In this document: piece after piece, positions 1 to 11,337 of the stretch
Position numbering within the stretch: position 1 is the stretch's first letter
Layout of the letters: the number at the start of each line of letters is the position of its first letter
Assembly (NCBI GenBank): GCA_037953625.1
Contig: CM075653.1
Location: 99,985,639 to 100,049,638, forward strand
Origin: Crotalaria pallida
Taxonomy: Eukaryota; Streptophyta; Magnoliopsida; Fabales; Fabaceae
DNA length: 64,000 nt
Reading direction: 5' to 3'
The notes under the pieces: model-generated
The model's database searches: none
What the model saw: only the letters and a program-made list of their open reading frames with translations
Told to the model about the DNA's origin: nothing
Translations under genes and position numbers: made by a program

Positions 1-294
1 TTAAATTCTGAATTTTGGAAAATTATGAATTCTTCAACTATGGCATTAGGAAAAGTAATTTTCAATTATATTTTCATCCCATACTTCTGTTTTAAGTATA
101 GATGGTGTATTGAATAGAGAGATAAGAAGAGAAGAAGGAAATATTATGGGTGATGTGATGTGAAAGAGAGAAAAAGATTAAAAAAAATGAAATGGAAACG
201 AAAATGCTGAGAATAAAAATGTAGGAATATAATTATTCTATATGTTATTTGAAGCTTCATTGTATGAAAAGTAATTAAAGATTTGATGTTTCAG

Positions 295-429
295 CTATCA
301 GGCAAGCGAGTTGGGATTGTTGGATTGGGAAGCATTGGCATGGAAGTTGCCAAGAGACTGGAGTCTTTTGGTTGCATAATCTTGTACCACTCAAAGCATG
401 AAAAGACAACAGTTTCATACCCTTTCTAT
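295..429 (+). pseudogene. single exon of a glyoxylate/hydroxypyruvate reductase-like gene
   Basis: A 45-codon exon follows a good acceptor (TTTCAG at 289-294). Its translation contains KRVGIVGLGSIGMEVAKRLE and ends SYPFY. This is the Rossmann NAD(P)-binding glycine motif (GxGxxG) of the D-isomer-specific 2-hydroxyacid dehydrogenases, and the text after it resembles the plant HPR2/HPR3-like branch, which reduces hydroxypyruvate or glyoxylate. Right after PFY the frame meets TGA (430-432). The family sequence expected next is absent, and unrelated DNA follows. No other exon of this gene is visible downstream. I infer a gene fragment or a gene cut at about 430; an intact upstream part could lie outside the window. 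Confidence 0.72.
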
Positions 430-433
430 TGAC

Positions 434-1830
434 GAGTTTTAATGTCCACTGGAAAATATATCAGTGGATCTGTCCACTGATTTTTTGGACGGCTGATAAC
501 TCGTTTTGAGAAACGGATGGTGGAGATGAAAAACAGGTTGAAAGGGTATTAGGTTTCACCATGAAGCAGGATCCGCTGTGTCTTATTGTACGAGTAATAT
601 ATAAGCCACCAATCAATTTGCGTTTCCGGTGGATGGGGCGGGTCGAAAAATTTGGGCCAGTTGGGGTTCCTGAATGGTGGGCCGTTTGTTATGGTAAACG
701 AAATTTTTTTGAGACACTATTAACAAAAACCGGTTTGGTTGAAGTCAACCAGAACTGAATTGAAGTGAACCATTATAAAAGAACCGTTGTATGTTATAAA
801 AAAACTGAACCGGTCCAATCTCATTGAGTGTCCTAGTCTCCTTCATCTCCTTCGACCTTTCTCTCTCACTCTCCTTGATATCCTTCGTCTCTCTCCGTGA
901 TCCCTTGTGTGCGAACGTTCACAGTCGTCGCGAACAAAACCGTCGCCGTTTCTCCTCAGCGTTGTTAAAACTAGTGCGGCAGCCCTAATGAATGATAACA
1001 AATATATATCAGCTTTATTTTAAATTAAATCGTTATTTTAGTATTTTTCTCAAAAATATTAAATTTAAAGTTAGTTTAAAATATATAAATAAATAAATAT
1101 TCGATTAAATAGTATTGGGCTGGATTAAATTGTAACAAAGTTTGAAAATATAACAATCAAATTAAATAATCATAAATATAAATCTAAATAATCGCAAATC
1201 AAATTAATATATATTTTTCATAATATTGAGCACAATTTGTTATGCAAGGGTTAGGATGACAAAATTGTTAACCACATTAAGGCCATGTTTTCTTTCCAGT
1301 TACGGAATCAATTCTGGTCTCAAAATCATATTGGAGCATAAGCAACTATTAGTAGCGTTGGCATTTCATAATTGATTCTGGGCTAACTCACCGCAGAACC
1401 AAACATGCACTAAGTATAAAATTGAACATGATTTTAGTATAATTTAAATAGGACAATTTTCCTACCACACAAATCGAACAGTACCGTAAAAAAATATCCT
1501 AATGTATAATATTTTTAAAAGAAAACAATATACAGTTGCTAATATAAATATCCGAGAATTAACTTAATTTTAATTGATTGATTAGTAATTTTGGTTGAGG
1601 TGATATTGTGATTAGTGTTAACGTTTTCAAATGGGCCCAATTGTAGAAAATTATATTGGACCAAATATAAAGCCCAAATTGCAGAATAAAAACATGTTCT
1701 ATGTAGAATGAACAATGCCCTTTTTGGCAAAGTATTTCCTCCAGGCGCTGACACTTCCTCCACCCTCTAGAATCTAGGGTTTATTGGTATTTTTCAGTCA
1801 AACATATTTATTCCAATAGATTGTGTTACA
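434..1830. other. non-coding AT-rich interval
   Basis: No reading frame here looks like a protein. A pyrimidine-rich stretch (835-960) with CTCTCTCTCACTCTCC resembles a plant 5' leader, but no coding start follows it. A possible short TIR element is listed separately. I see nothing else. Confidence 0.5.
1281..1412. mobile_element. possible short inverted-repeat transposon (MITE)
   Basis: The segment opens GGCCATGTTTTCTTTCC and closes GAACCAAACATGCAC. The two ends are imperfect inverted copies of a CATGTTTGGTT-like terminal repeat common in plant hAT or Harbinger MITEs. It is about 130 bp with no coding capacity. The target duplication is not clear, so the class is uncertain. Confidence 0.35.
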
Positions 1831-2041
1831 GACTTTTGAAAAAGAAGACCTTCCATATAATGAAGAAGTCTATGTAAGTTGTTAAATCTGTGGTTTGATT
1901 ATTTATTTTTGCATGATAAAGCAATGAACAACCTGCGAATCTCATACTATCCGCTAATATAATTAAGTTTAAAAGTTTGATGGTACTTTCTCATGTTGAA
2001 TATGTTCATTTTATTATTAGTAGTTACAATGATTGTTAGCT

Positions 2042-2860
2042 ATGCAATATTTGGACAGATCACTTGACATCGTAGTTGAAGCTATCAGTTCTGATGAAGA
2101 CGTTGAAGTCATTCCTGATCCGAATTCAATACCCGCTATGAGTAAAGTTCGGAATCGGGATTCAAATGCACGACAAAAGAGAGAAATTATTGACCTTACA
2201 ACTCAAGGTTCAAGTAAAATAATCTTTGACTACTTTGCTGATGGATATGTTTCAAGTACAGAGGTTTGGCCGTTTAAAATTGATGAAAATGCTATTTTTG
2301 AATATGTAAATTGAATTTAACTGTGTTTAGTTTTTTACCTGAGATTAGATTAATATAGTGAAATGTACGTCATAGGAAGAAGAGACTGTAGAGGATGTTG
2401 ATGAGGAACTGTTTAGTGAGGGAGAGCATGCCATGATTGAAGTGTTCTCAGTTAATATAAGCTTTGGCCAACTGAAAAAGAGACAAACATTGGTATGTTC
2501 TATAGTCTAAGCTATTAATGTTGTAAGGAGGTAGTTATGATGTTCAATATTTTGAATAATTCTGTTTATAAATTGCTAAAATCAAACAGAGTGAACAAAT
2601 TATTGTAATAACTATGTGCAGCCTATTCCAGCAAAAGTTCGAGATGAACATCTAAAAACTGGACAACCATATGTACTTGTTAAAGAAGAAGGGAATAAGG
2701 CTAAGATGTGGAAAATTAAGTGGAACTACAACAGGAACAATTAGTGCTGCTTTGGTGACGGATGGTATGCTTTTGTAAAAGAAAAGAATTTGAAAAAGAG
2801 TGATAAAATAATATTCATGAAGGAAATGACTCTGAAGCATGGATAGTTAAAGTGAAAAGT
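2042..2860 (+). pseudogene. B3-domain protein pseudogene A, left copy
   Basis: A clean exon chain is visible: exon ending at 2305 (donor GTAAAT), exon 2376-2492 and exon 2622-2741, all joined in phase 0. The first exon encodes SSKIIFDYFADGYVS and an acidic stretch. The third encodes IPAKVRDEHLKTGQPYVLVK. After an in-frame TAG at 2742-2744 the same frame goes on as GDGWYAFVKEKNLKKSDKII, the typical second half of a plant B3 DNA-binding domain (GW..F...N.L...D...F). B3 proteins of the REM type bind DNA in the nucleus. A possible extra 5' exon is 1832-1873. The left start is unknown; ATG 2042 is only a candidate. The inverted copy at 53.6-64 kb has its stop at the same codon. Family assignment is fair; loss of function is inferred from the stop. 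Confidence 0.6.
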
Positions 2861-2880
2861 CATTACTTTAGTGAGTAGTA

Positions 2881-5246
2881 TTCTATATAAGCATATGTTT
2901 CTTTGCATATCTAACCTGGTCTACTTTAATGTTTTTATGAACTTAGTGTTGTTACGTGTCGGGGTTAGATTTAGTAAATACTAAGACCCAATGTTGCTCT
3001 AGTTGATGGAATTTCATTTCGAAGTAAATGTGTTGTGGAATGAGTACAGTTGTGGAATATAATAGTATTGTGAATTAATGAAGTAGAATACAAAAACATT
3101 CTGAACTAATGAATACGATATATGTCATATTTCAAATTTGAATAACAATAGTAACAAAAATCATTAGAATGTTAAGGTACCACTAAATGTTAAGTTACAT
3201 GCATGATTAAAATTTCAAAATAAGAAAATAAGATTGAACATAAAGAAATAGGTAGCAATAATTAATGAATAAGGCTCATAATCCATTATAGATAAAAATT
3301 TAAATAAGGGAGAAATGTTTTTTTCAGAAATAAACGTAGTTGAAATAAGAATCCATTTTCTAATAATTATAAATTTAAAAATATGTGTGGTAATTGAAAT
3401 TATTGCTAGTTTATATTTAGATATTTTAAAAGGGCACAAAAGTAAAGCAAAATCATGATAAAAAAATATCCATCACCTTAAATAATTTGAATTTAATGTC
3501 TAAAAGAAGAAAAAACATATAGCATATAAAATAGTATTTAGCAAGTTATGAAATTTTATATTTGGTTGATGTTCTTTGGAGTTTAAATTTATGAAATATA
3601 ATAATAATAGATACGAAATTTGTTTTAAATACAATCATCAGTTTAAAATTACATCTCTAATGGAATGTGACGTAGTACTTATGTAATTTTAAAATTATTA
3701 ACAAAAATGAAATAATCACACAACTCTTGCATATAGGACTTTTAAAAAGATATTTTTAATTTACTTTTTTACAGTCATTAACTATTATTTTTTAACAGAT
3801 GGGCCAATTTACTAATTATTTCTTAAATTTCGAATTACACAGGGTGGAGAGTTTCAATAAACTTTAAACAATATTTAATAATTATATACACTTGCTACAT
3901 AATTTGAATTTACATGGACGTGACTATGTTCAAATAAGATTGATAATTGGAAAATGATATATTAAATAAAATTTAATAATCTAGACTTTGCATTTCACAG
4001 ATAATTTGAAAATATAAATTAAACAAAAAATTGGTTACTGATGTCGCTGGTAATAGTTTAATATGTATAGAACATTTTCGAATGTTTAGTTTGCTCTAAT
4101 ACTTAATACCCGATTTTAATTGTTATAATAATTTAATCACTTATTTCATTAAAATATCTATAAATTAAAGAGTTTTTCTTCGCATATTGTTAATGTTTTT
4201 AATTAAGTACTAAACATAATGTAGAAAGTACAAAAAATAATGCAGTAAAAAGGTCGTCAAACCAATTTGGACAAAGAAGCATACATTGTGAAATATGGAA
4301 TTTATTTGAAAAATAAAGACACTTCTATATGAAAATTAAACAACGGTGATAAAATGGATATCTCTAAATTAAAAAATTATATTTTTTAGTATTAAAAATT
4401 GACTTAAGCAGTAAATAATATAAATGTTTCACAACTATATATGAGTACTGCTACAAAAGTCCTTGGTGACCAAAAATATAAAGAACAATCGGAAATTTAG
4501 TATGGTTGGTTAATTGTTGGAACAAACACGGTTATTTACTTAGCAAATTTAGATTTTTTTATTAAATAAATTAATCTGATTTGAAGAAAAATACCAAATT
4601 TATAAATTATGCAATATACCATCAATTACTAAAGATAAAAAACCATTTCTTCGCAAAAAAAGAAATACGAAGTGTGTTTTGGAAAAAAAAAATCAGGGTA
4701 CCAAATATCGAATCCTTATAGGGAAAATAACATCTTCAATTCAGTTTACAGTTGTTATTTATTAAATGAAGTTAGATTTAAATTTTAATTGTATTTGTGA
4801 TCACATATAAAAACTATGAACAGGATATAATGGTTAAGAAATGAACAGGCTAAAATTTTAAATAAAATATTGATATTTATTTATAATTTGTTAGTTATTA
4901 ATTATTATTACAATTCGGTACAGTCGAGGTATGTAATGTCTCATAGTTTCAAAGCAAGAGAAGCCGATTACTGTTGAAAATAAAAAAAATATCTATTTAA
5001 AAGAAATATAAAGGAAGGAAATTGGACACGGAATTGGAATATCATTAAAAATAACTAAAATAAAATTATATAAAAGGATAATACAATTCAACCAACGACC
5101 ATGGGATAAACATATGAAGAAATAAAATAGAGGAAACTTAAGAGAAATTACGAAAATAAAATTAAAAACAACTTATAGTTATGGCAAACAACGTAACATA
5201 AGCAAACTCGCTGCATCTTTCACCACCGTTGAAACATCTTCATATT
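2881..5246. other. AT-rich spacer between convergent B3 genes A and B
   Basis: No coding signal. Parts align by eye, in reverse orientation, with 51.8-52.6 kb: for example the stretch near 3540-3620 carrying AAATTTGTTTTAAATAC, and 4800-5190. It is therefore part of the duplicated arm and was probably the 3' intergenic spacer of the ancestral gene pair. Confidence 0.55.
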
Positions 5247-5250
5247 TAGG

Positions 5251-5769
5251 CTAATTTCCTTCAGCAACAGTAGTTTCCTCATCCCCAGAATCAGAATCAT
5301 AGCAGTATAATGGCTCATCAGGCCTAATAAGACCATCCCACGTTGGAATATCAACTATGAACCTTTCCCCACCCACATAATAGAAATGCACCAATTGGTT
5401 ATCAACTAACCCAAATCTGTTCTGGATAATTGTCCATCCATTTGTAATCTGATAATTGTCCATCCATTTGTAATCTCCTTAGCAGCGTAGCAGATATTCA
5501 AGCGAAGAAGTTCACCATCGGGAAAGTAACAGGTCCAATATGCACCAGCAGCATTAGAAAATTGTTCCATCCATGCACGGCCAATAGGAAAAGAACGCTA
5601 TATATTTTTTTTTTTAAAAACGGGATTAGAATATGATGACTGTTGAATAGGAACGAAAAAGAAAAAAAAATGCAAAAAATTTTAAAAAAAGATATACCAT
5701 CCTCGATTTATTAATCACAATTTGATGATACAACACAGGCAGGTTGTTGATATTTCCATTTTGAGCCAT
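5251..5769 (-). pseudogene. B3-domain protein pseudogene B, left copy
   Basis: Two exons. Exon 1 runs from ATG 5769-5767 to 5698 (72 nt, donor GTATAT) and starts MAQNGNINNLPVLYHQ. Exon 2 starts at 5597 after ATATAG and encodes AWMEQFSNAAGAYW, then YFPDGELLRLNICYAAKE. After a 26-bp tandem duplication it continues as QNRFGLVDNQLVHFYYVGGE and FIVDIPTWDG, ending in an acidic tail with stop at 5251-5253. This is a complete small B3 fold of roughly 145 residues once the duplication is discounted. The duplication is not a multiple of three and shifts the frame in the middle of the domain, so the product would be truncated. The gene is convergent with B3-A. Its inverted copy at 51.6 kb is broken in a different way. 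Confidence 0.68.
5425..5476. repeat. 26-bp perfect tandem duplication inside B3-B
   Basis: Unit 5425-5450 is repeated exactly at 5451-5476 (each begins GATAATTGTCCATCC). Twenty-six is not divisible by three, so it frameshifts the coding strand. Perfect identity suggests a recent slippage event. Confidence 0.9.
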
Positions 5770-6615
5770 TCTCCGCCTGAAATTAAGAAAAAAATTTGAA
5801 ATTAGGAAAAAGATAAGTAAAGGAAAAAAAAATTAAAACACTATAGTATATAAGGTTAAGCAAAGTACTACTCTGAAATTTGTAAGAAAGAGTTAAGTGT
5901 TTAGGCATATACCGTGAGAATTGTGGAAGTGATAGGAAGCATATTTATATGATAGGAAAATGACACTGATGAGAAGATGACTTTTCAGTGCCTGTAGTAG
6001 CATTAATTACAATCTGCCAAGCAGCAGATGAAAGGTTGTGAAGGAAAGAGTTATTGGATTGAAACTTGTGTAAAAAACCTTTCGTTTTGCAGTGGATATA
6101 AAAGGCATTATTGCATCTATACCTTTACAAACGCGGAGCGCTTCCTCCTCTTACTTTCACTGTTCATTTCCACGTGGACATTATCATTCCTTATTTTCTT
6201 TCGCCAATACACGTTTCTATTTTGCTGGCCTGTGACTTTCTGTGTTTTTACTGACACCATCCACACTTTTATTAATGCCTGCGTTGATGTCATAGAAATA
6301 GCTTTGTTTATTCAGTAAATCATTTGCATTTAATGCTTTGTGGTAGAGGTTGACCGTAGCCTTTCTTTCTACACTTTAGCTTCCCCTTTTCAGTATGATT
6401 TGTTGCCAACTTTTATTATCATTTGTCCTGTTTCAAGCTATTGGAGTATTTTCCCTCCTGTCGCCCAAATGCTTCTCATATTTTTCTCTATAAATAGCAG
6501 TTTTTGATTACTACTTCGGTGTGCACAATTTTATTATCTAACATCCTCTCAATCGTTCCTTTTCTTTTAGTGAAATTTCCAAACATCCTACTATTTTTAC
6601 TTTCTTCCATTGCAA
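5770..6615. other. upstream region of B3-B and inner edge of the duplicated arm
   Basis: From about 5870 to 6110 the sequence matches 51.02-51.53 kb in reverse complement (shared blocks include TTTCGTTTTGCAGTGGATAT and CACTGAAAAGTCAT on the other strand). It probably holds the B3-B promoter and leader. Similarity stops near 6110. The remaining 500 bp up to the RPA1-like start shows no gene; AT-rich TATA-like text (CTATAAATAGC at 6489) could be the promoter of the next gene. Confidence 0.5.
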
Positions 6616-7870
6616 ATGGGCATTAAATATGATATGCTTAGTTGTGTCAAGATCCAGAGGGAGTCATATAGGTTTCGTGTAAGGGTCGTCCGGCGATGGT
6701 TCGTTCCTGGTTTTATTAATCCCGAGAAGCCAATGTCAATGGAACTAATATTGATGGATGAGAAGGTATTCATCATTCTAACTTTAATTTTTTTCATTCT
6801 TAATTTATTTCTTGCTAAACCTCATCGCCACCGGTATTTGTCTCTAATATTCTTGCTTCCCTTTTTTTTAAGGGTGATAAAATCCAGGCCACTGTCAGGA
6901 AAGCAGTACTGTATAAGTTCTCCAACCTTATTATTGAAGGACAAGTATATCGAATGTCATGTTTTGGAGTTGTTGTTAATACTGGGTCTTAACGTGCCAT
7001 TGTGCATGAATTTAAGCTTGTGTTTATGCTTCGTACAACTGTTACTCAGCTTGATTTTTCATCCATTTCCCTTTTTGGGCTTTCTCCCACAGCCTCTGAC
7101 GTCGTATTCATGATTAATGCCGATCATGATTATCTAATTGGTTCATTTTATATTATTTTTTTTACTATTTTCTTTTTTATTAATCTTTCATTGTTTCTTA
7201 ATATTTCATTTAACTAAAATAAATTTTCTACTGTTATTTCAGATGTTGTTGGTGTAATGTCTGATGTTTCCAAACAGAGGGAATATTTGCGTGATGGAAA
7301 AATTACCAAAATGATCGTTATTGAATTGACCGACCTTGCGTTAGTCTCCTTTAATCTATTTAAAATATTTAGTCGTTATTGCTTTCACTGTCCTGACATT
7401 ACATTATTTGCACTTTTTTATTGTAAGTCGTAAGATTGAGTGCACTCTCTTCGGTGACTTTGTAGACCAGATAAACTCTTTCCTTAGTGATGGCCATGTA
7501 TCTCCTCCTATGATTGTTCTTCAGTATGGCAAAGTTAAAATCTTCAAAGGTAATAATTTTCATCTTTTATTATTTAGAATTATGAAATATTTATGTATCT
7601 AATTCAAGCCGTTGTCCATGTATATTTCAGGTAAACCTGTTGTTCAGAACAGTCTACATGTTTCTCGATTGCTAATTAATCCTGACATTCCTGAGGTCGT
7701 GGAGCTTCGTGATAGGTTCAAATCTTTAAAATTAATTTGCTTTCTGATTTAAACATCCTTTACATTTATGATGTTTCTATAAAGAAATGTTTGTTTTGTT
7801 TTTTAACAATTTTTCTTTACACTGTTATCCTTATAGGCCCATTGAACACGTGAAACTTCAACTGACTTAA
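6616..7870 (+). pseudogene. RPA1-like OB-fold protein pseudogene (plant RPA70/DUF223 type)
   Basis: Six exons with consistent phases: 6616-6765, 6873-7140, 7243-7339, 7428-7549, 7631-7715 and 7837-7870. Readable blocks are RFRVRVVRRWFVPGF, KFSNLIIEGQVYRMSCFG, HEFKLVFMLRTTVTQLDFSS and KIECTLFGDFVDQINSFL. These match the tandem OB-fold layout of plant replication protein A 70 kDa-like proteins, which bind single-stranded DNA. Exon 2 has TAA at 6990-6992 in NTGS*RA, where the family usually has an aromatic residue, so the gene is broken near residue 90. Exon 6 ends in TAA at 7868-7870. A downstream exon may have been split by the solo LTR. It could be a host gene copy or Helitron cargo; no helicase or Helitron end is visible. 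Confidence 0.78.
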
Positions 7871-8747
7871 GACAATACAATTTCCATTTCTCTAGGCAAT
7901 TTAATGTACCCTTGCAATTTTATTACTACTTCTCAACTACCACCTCCTAACTTAATTATTTATATACTTACCCACTGCCTTATTTATTGCTCCCATCCCT
8001 TTTATATATGATTCTTCTTTAAATTTTTCTTGCTCTTTCTTATTTAACTTTTTATTTCATTTGCATAATGTTTTAATATTTTATTTCGCAACTTAATTTT
8101 TTTACTATCTATTTTTTTAATTTTTCAATAATATTAATTGTAACCTTTGCTAACAGTAAATTTTCTTTGTGAGTTATGAAATAAATCACTTTCATTTTAA
8201 AATTTTTTTTTGCTTACGTATATATTGTAATAAGCACCTGATGTATCATTTCTTTAATTTTTCAAACCTTTTTTGTTTATTTTTTTAATATGCTTCGTTT
8301 ATATTATAAGAGCCTTTTTTTTGTCACTAAACAGATGTTTACACCATGCACGAAGTGTGACACCCTTTTCCCAGCCCAAGTAAATATTACAATAGTTAAG
8401 TATTACTTGATAAATGATATGGACTTGTGAATATATAAGAAAATGTGGAAATAAAATTTTCTTTTCTTAGGCGGGTGCACAAATTCAAACATGGAATTCT
8501 TGGAGAAGAAATTCTATATCATTTTAAACAACTGTGTTGAATTCGGCATTCTCTAAAACCTTTTCACAAACTGGATAGCATTCGTGTTGAAATCGTATTT
8601 ATCCGATAGAAAGTAAGCGATGCCATCTTTTCTTTCGATAGTAAAACTGTTACCATTTAATTCCTTCGTAGCCGAATTCTTTAAATAGGTTAAATCAGAG
8701 TAAGCGGAAATTGTAGGACTATGTAACCAATAGTAGTATAAACATAG

Positions 8748-8749
<2 letters not shown>

Positions 8750-8787
<38 letters not shown>
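8750..8787. repeat. (TA)n microsatellite inside the solo LTR
   Basis: Uninterrupted alternating TA of roughly 38 bp. Confidence 0.9.
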
Positions 8788-8789
<2 letters not shown>

Positions 8790-10450
8790 TGAAAAGATTC
8801 AAGTGATACATAGTCCCAGCATAAGTCTCCAAGATCCATATACAAGTCCATAAAAACCTATGTCCAAAATAAAACCATGACCCTAGAGTACTCAAAGGTA
8901 TATCTACAATATATACATCTCAAAAATATATAGACTCTAGAGGTGGTCACATAGATCTGGTAGCACCAGTAGTAGTAGTAGTGATGGCAGTAGCAGTCTC
9001 CAGGTAGCAAAAGAAAACATCATCATCATCAGCAGCAGCAGAATCTCCTCCACAACATCCCCACACCGGATCCCCTGATCCTCATCATATACCATATACA
9101 CGCACCTAGGGATCATCATCCCTCCACTGACTCCCGGTGGAATGAACGACAGGCTCGCCTCCGCTCTCATCCTCCACGGGATCCTCCTCGATCTCTTCCG
9201 ATGGAGAGTGTACCCTACCACTGGGTACGGGGTTAGGAGATGGTGTGACCCTGACTCGACTCCTCGGATCAGAAGGGGGAGTATCCTCGCGGACGACTCT
9301 CTCGAGGAAAAAGGGTGTGAGCGGGTAGGTCTGAAACGAAAACTGTGATAAGAGCGAGCTGGCCGTGTGGGAGGTGGTCCATGATATGTGTAAAACGGGG
9401 GTACGTGCATAGTCTTTCATCACAGAACAGACTGGAAACTTGGTTTTAACATACCATTTTCAATTCTAATCATTTTTAGTCCAATCCAATGATCAACAGA
9501 GTTCATATATCATATATTAAACATGTTACAACTCTCAGTTCATATCAAATTACAGATTTGACAGAGAATCGATAGTTAATGCTCAAAATATACAATTTCA
9601 CAACTTAACACCTCTAATTGCAAAATAATCAACAAACTCATGAAATAAGGCTTATTACAGCTTGCATGCATCATGTGAAACTTGCTCAAAACATTCATAG
9701 AGCATGAATTGGTCTCCAAACCAAAGTTCCTATTCAATCTAAGCCCTTAGAGCCTCTTGGTGGCTCTCTAATGAAAATAATGGAATTCAAACTCTATCTA
9801 GTGCATAAAACAACTTCCCCTTACCTCTCAGACGTGTACCAACAAAAAATTCCAAAGAAAAAGCTCTCCAACACCAAAAACCACTTTGAGCATCACATGC
9901 AGGACAGTTTTGAGTGCAGCACCAAGATTGAATTGGTTCACACATGAAACAGAGATAAGACTTGGGGGATTTAGTTTTTCTAGACTCTATGCAACACATA
10001 CTAACTAAAGGAATCGAATTTGAGACTCAATGAACACGGGAGCTTACCAAAATCAAGGTTTCAAGTAAGCTCCAGAGAAGGGCTTGACAGAAAACAGCTC
10101 CACTTCCAAGCTCCAATTCTTCCACCACACTCACTCAAACCTCACGATTTTAGTGTCTATACAAAGCTCGTGATGTGAGCTTTGTATTAGTGTATAATTT
10201 GTCACTCAAATCAGCACGCAGAGGAGGAATCGAATGAAACGATTCAAGAACCCTAACACACTAACTCTTCATCAATTTGACAAAATAGCTCTCAATCTGA
10301 ATTCAAATGGTTTAAATAGGCAAGGAACATGTCCATGCACATCGACACGCATACAGGGACGTGTTGTGGAGGGTGTTTTCGTGTCAAGGCGGCGGTAACT
10401 CGGTGTTGACTCATCAAAACGCACTAACGTTGAGCAACTCTGTCCAAAAT

Positions 10451-10478
10451 ACTCGAGTATCCAGAATAATACTCGAGT
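10451..10478. promoter_or_regulatory. pair of ACTCGAGT palindromes 20 bp apart
   Basis: ACTCGAGT occurs at 10451 and 10471. In the inferred minus orientation the pair lies about 140 bp upstream of the TATTTAAA box of the solo LTR. The same motif and spacing dominate the unrelated copia element at 37-46 kb. A binding role is inference. Confidence 0.55.
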
Positions 10479-10850
10479 GTTTTGCCCAGTTGTTGAAAAA
10501 TAATTATTTTATTTATTTTTCCCTCCAAAACCTTTCCTATAATTGCTTCTAGGTCCCAACCCAGGGACTAGCATGCAAAATACTTATTTCATGCATAATT
10601 ATATTTATTAAATAATTTCATACACATTCCTAACTACATAAGCACAGATTCTAATCAAGGATTAATATAGAAATCATTATTTATAATTAATTTTATAATT
10701 AACATTTCATTAATCAGGGATTAAAATTTTGGGGTGTTACACGAAGTATTTGTAGGTAATAAGAAATTTCAAGTCACTGGAATTTTATTAAATCCATGGA
10801 TATCCCTATTTATTGTGTGTTTTTTTTATTTATGTAGTTGGTAAATATTT

Positions 10851-11121
10851 CTTCCTCTGATCCTATTTATAAGACCTTTTTATGATTTTTATTTTGTTCA
10901 TATTTATAAGACCCATTTTCAATTTTCAATATTATTTAATTGTTTTTTTTCACTAACACCCATGTAAAGTCAAATCTTTTTATAATTCTAATGATAACTA
11001 TGTGGTAACTTTGAAAAAGTATACTAAATTTTCATATTTTCAATGAAACTGACAAGGTTATCTCTTCCATTGGTGGAAGTGAAAAAACTCAAAAGGGTCT
11101 TATAAATAGAACCGGAGGTTG
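10851..11121. mobile_element. Stowaway-like MITE
   Basis: It begins CTTCCTCTGATCCTATTTAT and ends with an inverted match (CTTATAAATAGAACCGGAGG). Length is about 270 bp with no coding capacity. TA follows the right end at 11122; the left TA is not clear. A related half copy lies at 16953. Confidence 0.65.
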
Positions 11122-11337
11122 TATTATTATATAGAAAGAGATGTATATAAAAAAAAATAATTGCTCTATTTTTTTTTGGTAAATAAAAAATTTTTATTAC
11201 CAAACAAGCAAAATGCTAAAACAATACAAAAAAAGAGCATCTTAGAGTTATAGCCACCTTCTAGGAAGGGTTCTACACATCTAAGACCTCAAAGAATGAC
11301 CAAATGACCCTTAATTTTGGAAAAAATAGAAAAGAAA

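Larger units (their letters stand above)
8356..10741 (-). mobile_element. solo LTR of a gypsy-type retrotransposon
   Basis: The 2,386-bp segment starts TGTGACACCC and ends GGGGTGTTACA, and is flanked by a perfect 5-bp duplication CGAAG (8351-8355 and 10742-10746). There is no second LTR, primer site or coding domain inside, so it is a solo LTR left by recombination between the two LTRs. On the minus strand it begins TGTAACACCCC, like the gypsy element at 28.8 kb. It also shares a GGTCCCAACCCAGGG-like block with that element in the same orientation, and it has a TATTTAAA box at about 10310. Minus orientation is inferred from these. Confidence 0.85.
8335..10799 (+). pseudogene. possible last exon of the RPA1-like gene, split by the solo LTR
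   Basis: A candidate acceptor (AAACAG, 8329-8334) precedes 8335-8355. The reading resumes at 10747 after the LTR and one copy of its CGAAG target duplication. Once the insertion is ignored, one frame is open across the join for more than 30 codons (including VFVGNKKFQVTGILLNPW). I do not recognise the domain; the intergenic stretch 7871-8334 is plain AT-rich DNA. The split itself is solid, the exon assignment is not. Confidence 0.33.

Noticed and set aside
700..1000. Promoter and leader of a gene starting near 990
   Set aside because: Pyrimidine-rich leader-like text is present but no coding frame follows the ATG at 988.
6028..6318. 96-codon hydrophobic frame on +
   Set aside because: It lies over sequence shared with the right arm that acts as B3-B upstream region; the right copy does not keep it open.
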